A DNA stretch of 64,000 nt from NCBI GenBank assembly GCA_008828725.1, contig MEHQ01003971.1, positions 194,611-258,610 of the forward strand. The letters run 5' to 3'. Within the stretch, counting starts at the first letter, position 1; each line of letters opens with the position of its first letter. The notes below the pieces were generated by a model. It saw only the letters and a list, made by a program, of their open reading frames with translations, did not search any database and was not told where the DNA came from. This document shows positions 55,891 through 64,000 of the stretch, piece after piece. This DNA comes from Saccharina japonica. Lineage: Eukaryota; Sar; Phaeophyceae; Laminariales; Laminariaceae. Made by a program: the position numbers and the translations under genes.

Positions 55891-58800
55891 CCCGAACTGG
55901 AATCTCTACCCCCCTTCCCCCCTTTGTTTTTTCGCAGACTGTGCCATCTGCAAAGACGGCTATGCTCCGACCTTGGCTTACACTTGCGCCAAGTGCTCGA
56001 GCGGTGACGGCATTACGTTCGCGGTATTGACGTTAACAGTTGGGGTTTTGGCTGTTGTCGCGGCCAGCTTCTATTTGGTCTCCGAACCACATCAAACCGA
56101 GACCACACTCTTCAGGAGACTCAGATATGCTCTTCCAGTACAAGGGCTAAAGACTGTCGTTGTAGCGTGGCAAATACTAACGCAGGTGAGACTACAGACA
56201 GGGTTGGAGCAAGGACATCATCCTCCTGCAGTTGCTGCTGCCATAGGTAGTACATATATACACGGAGTATTTAAATATATCTACGCCTTTTGTCGAGTTG
56301 ACAACACACATCCCGTCAACGTACCGGAGCTGTACCCCACTCAGTGTGCATGTGAGCTAAGCTCACCTTCGGATGTATACATTTTGTCACTCCCGTGTCA
56401 GCTCTGCACTCCATATCTGCCATTTATCCTTGCTGTTATCAACGCACGTACTGCTACCACATACGACACGTTGTCCAACATCGTCGGTTTGAAGCCCTTC
56501 CCTTTCCTTGAATCATGTATTTGTTTCAAAAGGGGTAGAGCGTTCTATCATGGACAACCTCGCAGCACCACCACAAACTGCACCTTTAAGCGGATGGCTG
56601 TTTGATTGTGTAACCACGTCGAGCCTCGCCTGTCGAAATGCTGTAATATTCCCTTGGCAGTTCGACTCTGTGGCCAACGTCACCTACGCGGGCGTGTACG
56701 GCCAATTCTTGGACGGCATCTCCTCCGTCATCAGCCTTGATGTGGGGCTCGTACTCTCCGGCAGTTGCTTGGTGGAGACGGACTTCCACGATCGTCTCGT
56801 CGTGGCCACCTCGGGGCCAATACTTGTGCTTGTCGCCTTGGCGGTGTTGTTTTATTTGGCGGCGCGCAAAAACCATTGGTCGCCGGAACAATGGCAGCGT
56901 GCTCGGCGGAAATACTTCTCCATGGCGCTCCTGGTTACGTTCCTCGTTTACTCGTCAGTTTCCTCCACGGTATTTAGGGTGTTTGACTGTGAATCCCTTG
57001 GCGACGGCAAGGAATACCTCCGCGCCGACTACAGCATCCAGTGCACCACCGCCAAGCACAAGGCGCTCAAGGTCAGACCTTCGACGGCAGAAATAGGGAA
57101 GGTGGCAACGGAAAGCAGGTTAATTTATATTGGTTGTTATAATCCGTTTTCGATAGGAGCCGTCGGTGGTGGTGTGGTCCTGTCATAATCGCCGAAGACA
57201 ATTTCAGAGTCGACACCCTCCCGTGGCACGAGCAGTTAAGAGAACGATCTAGTGTTGCAACTGTAGACTACATATTCAAATGTGGCGGCTGGCGTGAGTG
57301 ACAGCCGTAGTGTCTAGTTGGAGAGGTAGGTGAATCGATCTCTTCAAAAACAGTTCGACGAGCTGTGGCCGTCTGGTTGTCGGCGGCAGCAAGCTTGTTC
57401 CTGGCCGTGGGCGTATCGATTACGCGCCACGATCGCCAACAAGTTAAAACCATGCCCACCCACCCCTCGGAATCTCACGCCCACCGCCTCTGCATCTTCC
57501 CGGACACTTGATTCCTTTCGACCCAGGTGTACGCTGGGTTTATGATTATGTTATACCCGATCGGTATTCCTCTTCTCTATGGCATCATCTTGTTCAAGCA
57601 CCGCGAGGTCTTGCAGGATGGGCACCGCAGTTCCGCGACGCAGCCGGTTGATGTGGAGGTGACCTCTGACTTGTGGAAGCCGTACAGGCCGAAGAGGTAC
57701 TACTATGAGGTCGTCGAGTGCGCCCGCCGGGTTACGCTCACCGGGGTTGTTGTGTTCATCTACCCCAACACGGCGGCACAAGTGGCCGTCACACTGGTAC
57801 TTGCGTTCGTGTTTGTCATGGTGTCAGAGTCGCTGGCTCCCTACGCTTCCAAGCAAGATGCCTGGCTGTCTCGGGTTGGCCACATAGTGGTGTTTCTGTC
57901 TATGTATCAGGCGCTGGTGCTCAAGGTTGACGTCTCGAATGAGAGCCGTGACAGCCAACAGGTCTTCGGAGGGGTGCTCTTGGCCGCCAACATTTGCATG
58001 GTCGCTGCCGTAATCGCAGAGGCGACGATGGTGGTATGCTACGTTTGCGGGCGAGGAAATGACGATTTGGAAGAATCTGTAGCACCCGGATTGCGAACCA
58101 CCGCTGGCACCAGGAGTGTAGCGGACAACTGGGACACGAGCGACATAGAAGATGACCTGTCGTTTAAAGGCGCGATATTATAAGTGTTTCGTGGAGGAAC
58201 ATGACATCTCAACAGGTTGACACCCCAAATACTGATGATACGGCCAGATGAGTTTCCTTTTTGACAGGAGTATGTAAATATTTTCAATCCATGTCAAGCT
58301 AACGTCCGGTAGCTGTTATCACGTATTCCACGATACCAGGACGCTCGGTATTAATTGTATTTTCGAAGCGTTGTGCTTGTAACCCCCCGCCCCCCCCTTT
58401 TCCTCGGCGTAGACATCATTAATGCAATATATGTGCTGGCTTGACACCCTTACCGTGTGGTTCAGGGATATCGTTTTGTCACGTTTCCAGCATTGCTTGT
58501 TCTGTTGCCCGTTATCGCGCACCGTCAATGCAGACTTGGGAGTGGGTGCATACTCAAATGTGTTTAGTAGGTATAGGGAAAGATAGTGGGGTATTTGACT
58601 GTGTGCGCTTTGTGTGTGGGCTGCGATTAGGTTTGTTTCACACACCGAGTTCCAGGGGTAAATCGGAGTGTGTATAAAGAGGTAAAGGGGACATCATAAA
58701 TACACCACCGATTTCCATAGGCAGGTATGAGTGATGTGGGGGGTATTCCGAACAATGCTGCCGCTGATGAGCTTCAGAAACAGCTATCGTCGATGGAGGA

Positions 58801-59688
58801 AGCACGCTTCCGCACGTGGCACGTCTAAAATGCGCGAGATGTACCCGGGCATGCTAGAGCAGTAGAGGCGCACGATATTTGGTTTCTGAGGGTGGTCACT
58901 TGAGGAGCCCTTTACCTCACTGATAAACTGATTTTGGAGGAAACTGAAAGTGCCACAACACAAATAATCTAATGGACTAGGTAGACAATGATATTTTTGC
59001 AGCATAATAATACTATTCCGATGATTTATGGTTAAGAATCCCAACTATTCAGAAGCCGTTTCAGCCAAAACACATGGTACCTCTATCGTAGCACACGTCA
59101 TTCCGCAGTGTGTTAATTGGGTCACCATTAACCCGGTCAACATGTCGTTCGGGAACGCAGTAGGGGTTGGGTCTATGTCGGGGCTCCACGTTAGCTAGTC
59201 ATCCTATAATTTGACCATACATGCGGAGAATGCTAGGGTCGGTCTGCACCCAGTGGTCTCGTGGTTTGATATTGAGGCTCGTCTAGGTCAGGGTTTCCGT
59301 CCGATCCCTGCGTGTAATATGTGGGCCTTTTATCGTGGGTATCGTCGGGTTTTCCTACGTTCGGGTAGGGGAGTGTGTAGGGTTAGTCGTGTCTGTCGTG
59401 CGAGTGGATGGATAGCCTCGGGTTTATTTATACGGAGACAGACAGGGGCGTAAAAAAAAGAGAGAAAACGACACCACACACGTAGGAAGATCAGAATGAA
59501 AAACAAACCGGATCGCTGTGATCACAGGACGAAATGAGCGAAAACCATTTTTTCCCCGTTTTTTGTTCCCTTTTTTAACTTGGTTTTAGAGACCCCCCCT
59601 ATTTTGTTTTAGCTGGTGGGGGGGTAATAAAAAAAAAACTTGACTTATTGTTTTCTGGGATCACAACGGTCCGGTTTCTTCCCTACAA
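55891..59688 (+). repeat. Direct copy of 48517-52314 (3.8 kb)
   Basis: Offset 7374. All ORF translations in the two copies are the same and I saw no base differences. Similarity ends at a G-run (52315 / 59689). Confidence 0.9.
55938..58183 (+). pseudogene. Truncated second copy of the Pmp-like gene (exons 3-5)
   Basis: Exons at 55938-56185, 56661-57071 and 57527-58183 reproduce the multi-pass C-terminal half. The signal peptide, Pmp repeats and Cys-rich exon are absent, and the exon-2 end that would precede exon 3 is inverted, so no normal protein can be produced. If the duplication is an assembly error, this locus does not exist. Confidence 0.75.
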
Positions 59689-60111
59689 TATAAGGGGGGG
59701 GGGGGGTGGGGTATCTGGGATTCAGATCCTCGCATACACTCAAGACAGAGGGTGTCGGCACAATTCTCGTCCTGACAGGTACTGCAGCTAAACTATATTC
59801 GACAGTGTCGGCTTCGCGGTTGGATGACGGGTAATAAGAGATAAAGCCAAAAATACTATTCAGCATAAGTTTGGGTAGAATACCTGATTGCCCGAACCGT
59901 AGTCCACGCGGTGATGATTTTCGCCGGGGGGATTTGGTTGTATACGCCGCTGTTGAACGCGTCACTTGCTGGCCCACGTGGCTAACTCATGAATCGTGGA
60001 AGAAGAGCAGTAGATAAATTACTCGTACCCCAAATACCAAGCACAAACCTGGTGTGTATTTGGTATTTGTGTGTACGAGTATTTTATATTATCTCCTCGA
60101 TCTACGCCATA
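59689..60111. other. Unique stretch between duplication and LTR-element copy
   Basis: Starts with a G-run. Contains a local inverted repeat of CCAAATACCAAGCAC against GTGTATTTGGTATTTG around 60033-60070. No gene. Confidence 0.4.
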
Positions 60112-60253
60112 GGGGCACGCCGCGTGGTAACACAGAACACGTTTTACAGCAAGCGTATTCAAACACGATCATCATATTGATTCGGGCCCGGGGGTCGCTG
60201 GAGCGCTATACTGTGTTAGAGGGGGAGTAGTACGGTGAGGACTGGCCACGGAG

Positions 60254-60766
60254 ATGGTTATCGAGGATTTGGGGCGGCAAGATGGACAGCAAGAGCAGCA
60301 GCTGGAGATGGTTCTAGAGGATTATGAGCGACCGTATGGGCAGCAACAGCAGCAGCAGCGGCCGTATGGACAGCAGCAGCAGCAGCAGCAGCCGTATGCC
60401 TTTGGTGGACAGCAGCACCAGCGGCAGTACGGTGGCGCTGCGCAGCAGCAGCAACAGCAGCATCGGCGGCGCCAGCACAAGCAGAACCCGGCGGGCATTG
60501 GTTGTGCACGTATCACCAGACATGGGTGGTACCAGCCGGAGTCCCCTCTACCCCCAGGAGCGTCAACGGGCGGATTTTATCCGTGCGGGCGTTGTGGTGC
60601 TCGAGAGCATGAGGCCGAGATTCGCTTTGCACCGAAAAGCGTGTGCGATGGGTTTCTAGCATATGGTCACAGGGCCAGGCAGGGCACTGCCCAGCCTACT
60701 ATCGTCTACGCGCCGAACCACCGCTACGTGTCGCAGGTTGGAACGGCGGTGCTCCAGCAGCCGTAG
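60254..60766 (+). CDS. Q-rich ORF at the gag position of the second element copy
   Basis: 170 codons from an ATG that aligns with the ATG of the 14460 ORF (same upstream text). The protein is different: Gln-run/RPYG repeats (three PYGQQQ or PYAFGG blocks in residues 25-55), a basic linker (QHRRRQHKQ), then a more ordered part with PCGRCGAREHEAE, possibly half a zinc site. It ends in a stop just before a further Q-rich stretch in other frames, so the full N-terminal domain is probably longer and frameshifted. No known family recognised. Confidence 0.4.
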   Translation: MVIEDLGRQDGQQEQQLEMVLEDYERPYGQQQQQQRPYGQQQQQQQPYAFGGQQHQRQYGGAAQQQQQQHRRRQHKQNPAGIGCARITRHGWYQPESPLPPGASTGGFYPCGRCGAREHEAEIRFAPKSVCDGFLAYGHRARQGTAQPTIVYAPNHRYVSQVGTAVLQQP

Positions 60767-61132
60767 GTGGAGCCGGTAGGGCCTGGGTCGGTAACGAGGA
60801 GGGGTAGCGATATGTCTGGGGGGAGCGAGCTACTTCGGCAGCAGAAGCAGCAGCAGCGGCAGCACGGTGGCGACGCGCAGCAGTAACAGCAGCGGCAGTT
60901 GGGAGTCGGGCCACAGCAGCAGCAGCAGATACAGGACGTGAGGTTGGAGCTGGGTGTCATCAGCAAGCGGGATGCCCGTAGAGCAGCTCCGCGCGAAGGG
61001 CTGTGGAATATGTATCATGGACCTCGACCGCGTACCGTTCTGCAGAAGAAAGCCTGGTGGGAAAGGTTGTAGTCTGCGAAGTGACGAGCTGGAGGAATTG
61101 GTGTTCCGTACTGGAGCTTCGACGAGTCTGGT

Positions 61133-61876
61133 GTGGCTGCGTCCGAGGCGCACGAGCTCGATGTTGGTCTTGAGCCCCTAGCTGCTTCTGCAAAGCAGCA
61201 GCACGAGGCTGAGGAGGAGGAAGAGCTCGGTTTTGCTGAGGATGACGGGGTCGAGCTTGTTGTTGCTGAGCCTGAGGTGGAGGAGCTTGGTGGTGCTGGC
61301 GTAACGCCCCCGCCGCCTTCGTCGTTGGTGAAGCCGCACCAGCTGCGTGGGCATGAGGGGGTGGTTTCGATGCAGCAGCAATGGGATGGAGACGATGTGG
61401 GCGGCGGAGTGCTGCATATTGGCTTGGGCCAGAATGGTTCCACATACCCGTTCGACCCAGACAAACGGGATGGACCTGACGCGGTTGGGGGGGGTATGGT
61501 GACGGACGAGGGGTGGAGCTCGTGGGAGAGGAGACCAGCAGCAGCGGCAGCAGCAGTAGCAGCGGGGCGCGATCTTTCCCATTTGATCCAGGGAAGCAGG
61601 CATGTTATATTTTCCAGTGTTGGCAACTTTCTTGTTGGTGGATTCAGTGGATTGGATTTTCTTGGTCTGTTGTTTTGTTTTTGTGCTTCTCTGTGTCTTG
61701 GCCGGCATTTTTTTAGCAAGAACTGCTTTAGTTGTGGTGAGCTTGTACCCTGGTATGATGGATCGCAGCTATGTGTGTGGTTGAATGGAAACTGGGCAGG
61801 AGAGCGGACGTTCCCGTTTGATCCAGGAAAGTCAACAATCGGCTGGTATGTGCGAGCGAGGGCTGTAGTTGTGTGA
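61133..61876 (+). pseudogene. C-terminal half of the PFDPGK protein, frameshifted copy
   Basis: Matches residues ~190-420 of the 14460 ORF: KQQHEAEEEEELGF, VTPPPPSSLVKPHQLRGHEG, TYPFDPDK (first motif, G changed to D) and RTFPFDPGKSTIGWYV (third motif). The second PFDPGK motif and the Trp/Cys-rich linker are in another frame (61513-61716), and indels (one of 9 nt, one of 1 nt) separate the copies. It does not start with a conserved ATG and is fused by frame to unrelated codons, so it is treated as a broken gene. Confidence 0.5.
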
Positions 61877-64000
61877 TTGTACCCTACGGGTATAATGGAC
61901 CACAGCTATATTTTGTGTGTCTTGCTGTTGGAATCGCCGGGGGGGGGTTGTGATGCCATGATTCTACAGACAAAGTGCACTGCTGTGTGGAACCAGTTTG
62001 TGATGGACTGATTCTACAGCACACCGCAGTGCATGATAATTTGTGACGGCTTGATTCTACAGGAGCAGTGCATGATTGGTTAGACTGCTGTGTACTGGTA
62101 TACCGCATTATATTTATACGTGGATGCATGATACTCGTACTGTTGTGTGTTGCTTGAAGCATTACAGGGGGTGGGTTGCCAGCTTGATTCTAAAGTGCAT
62201 GATATCAATGTGGTGGAAAAAGTGTGCTGATTGTTTGCTTGATTTTACAGCGCATGTTATATAATGTGTTGGGAAATTTCTGCTAATTTCAGCTTGATTC
62301 TTCAACGCATGATCAGTGTGTTGGGAAATTATTGCTGATTTAAGCTTGATTCTACAGCAGTACATGGACATGGGCTTTATTTGTGAAAATCAGTGCTGAT
62401 TTGTTTCGTCACTAGTATTGTTGTGATTGGAAGAATCACGAGGGGGGGTTTGATGGCATGATTCTACCCACAGACATAGTGCATACTGATGTGATTCGTC
62501 ATCTAACGATGTGACTTGGTTCCTGGCGCGGAACCTAACCACCCGATGCATCCTTTGCTCGACGAGTCAAACTGCACCCTCACTCTGCGGATGTAGATGT
62601 AGTCCATGCCGCGGTGATGTTGTGCTGCGGCGGAAGACAAGCGTCGAGTCCGTGGGGTAAGGAGCAAGAGACGGGGGTTGAGTGCGTGGGGTTGGAGGCG
62701 TTTAGTAGCAATCGACTACGTACGTAGATTAAATGTTGTTGTATGGTTTGTTTCAGTAGGAATCGACGAGACAAAATATTTAGGATTCGTTTGTCTGATG
62801 ATATGATATGCTTGGATTGTAATATGCTTGCATTGGATATACGAGTACAGTGATATGTACCCGATATACGGGTATCTGATATTTGGCATTCTGAATTGCG
62901 TACTACGACCTCTGAAGTATGATGTCAGAATACTATAAAACAACAGCATCAACAGCTGTGTATTGCCACGTATCGGATATGGCAGTCCATCATGACTTGG
63001 GGTATGATTGAAAGAAGATGATTTACCTGGTATATCGAAGGCCGAAATGCTTGTTTTAATAGGAGGATAGTTGAATTAGAACGCTGGACCGAGCAGTCTT
63101 GCGTGCAGTCTTTTATGTGAGTGCACGCATACAACGACAACGACGTTCTGTTTGTTTCGTTGTCTGCGGCGCTTATTTGATATAGATCGCTGATGTTTCT
63201 GATTTGTGGGTTTGAACTTGAGCTTGGTTTGATTTTATGAATGAGGGATTTTAGAGTCTCACTTATATCGCAGCATTTTACTATCAACCATGCGATGATT
63301 GTTTTGTCGTCTACCGAGCAGGGGGGAGATAGTAGCTGTACTCGGTAACACGACGAAGACTTTCCATCGCAGATAGTCGAGTCCAGCTGGGGCTTTATTA
63401 TACGTGGATGCGGACTATGCACGCAAGGCTACTGACCGGCCGTCTGTCTCTGGTGGAGCAGTTATGCGCGCTGGTGTCTGTGTACGGTACGACTCTAGGA
63501 CGTAGATGTCTGGAGCATGTGTCTAACGGGTAGTTTGATATTGACACGTACGGTCGGCAGAGCATGCCGGATTTCTCATCAAACCGTTGCATGCTGAGAC
63601 GTTTCGCTTTGACCGTGACTCTGTGGTGAACTTGTTGTGATTCCACCCACTGGTTTGTTCGTTTGTTTGTTTTTACGGGGGTTTTGGGGAATTTGGTTTT
63701 GGGGTATACTAGTAGGAGATGTCGGTGTGCATGGAATGTTTTTGCATAGTAATTGAAGAATTTACGTTCGAATTCAGGAGTTCTTAACGAAATGGAGAAA
63801 TTGTTGGGGGGTACTCATACGTCGAGTAAGGTTAAGGTGACGGTGGTTCCCTCAGCGAAGACTCCCGGTTTTGTATAGTAGCGGCGTGCTTATTTTGACC
63901 GGTCTATTCGCAATTATCTTCTGATTTTTTTGGGAAATTTGGTGTACCGTGAAAATCGAACTATTTTTTAAAAACAACTTGACAAAAGACCGATGTGATT

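Larger units (their letters stand above)
60112..63833 (+). mobile_element. Truncated second copy of the 13.9-kb LTR element
   Basis: Begins with about 50 bases of LTR end (GTGGTAACACAGAACACGTTT) and then follows 14348-17700 of the first element, with CGGGCCCGG..GGAGCGCTATACTGTGT, the C-terminal ORF, and blocks such as TCTACCGAGCAGGGGGGAG. It stops matching at about 63833, before the hairpin repeats and right LTR. Flanking LTRs and TSD are missing. 63834-64000 holds nothing I can support. Confidence 0.75.

Overview
The window is eukaryotic, repeat-rich nuclear DNA and most likely comes from a stramenopile, with a brown alga as the best guess. This rests on four things. The one convincing host gene has spliceosomal introns. 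It encodes a large membrane protein with 'polymorphic membrane protein' (Pmp)-type GGA repeats joined to a Cys-rich GYxGPYCxxC segment and a multi-pass C-terminus, a layout I know from stramenopile algae. The mobile elements (DIRS-like tyrosine-recombinase retrotransposon, LINEs, LTR elements, Helitron-type helicase, hAT/MULE-like MITEs) suit such a genome. The short words CAGCAGTA, TACTCGTA and CGTACG are strewn through the non-coding DNA. No species can be named from sequence alone.

Layout. 1-1.8 kb: 3' end of a LINE. 2-3.1 kb: repeats, including a regular array of ACACCCTG/CAGGGTGT hairpins. 4.5-13.6 kb: one repeat family arranged as a ~5 kb imperfect inverted repeat (centre near 8457) followed by a 1350-bp tandem duplication. 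13.94-19.17 kb: a complete LTR element (405-bp LTRs, TSD ATCCC) with one 420-aa ORF and no reverse transcriptase; its right LTR holds a 444-bp hAT-type MITE (8-bp TSD), while the left LTR keeps the matching empty site. 19.3-27 kb: a run of terminal-inverted-repeat elements. 28-29.6 kb: a 70-bp tandem array and a decayed PIF1/Helitron-type helicase. 31.6-42.5 kb: a decayed DIRS-like element on the minus strand (gag, RT, RNase H, tyrosine recombinase), split by a 4952-bp LTR element with 287-bp LTRs and TSD CGGCC, and carrying LINE fragments. 43.1-43.6 kb: a 65-bp tandem array whose hairpin core resembles the 28-kb array.

44.7-50.8 kb: the Pmp-like gene, for which I propose five exons that join in frame to 1128 codons. 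53-55.1 kb: LINE 3' ends with poly-C tails and an orphan SNF2-helicase exon. 55.39-59.69 kb: an apparently identical second copy of the 3' half of the Pmp-like gene and its downstream DNA, whose first ~0.5 kb is inverted and starts at the window's only N. 60.1-63.8 kb: a truncated second copy of the 13.9-kb LTR element.

The mobile elements are decayed or non-autonomous and form a readable order of insertions. The Pmp-like gene is the only locus I regard as a probably functional host gene. All identities and similarities were judged by eye; no alignment or database search was run.
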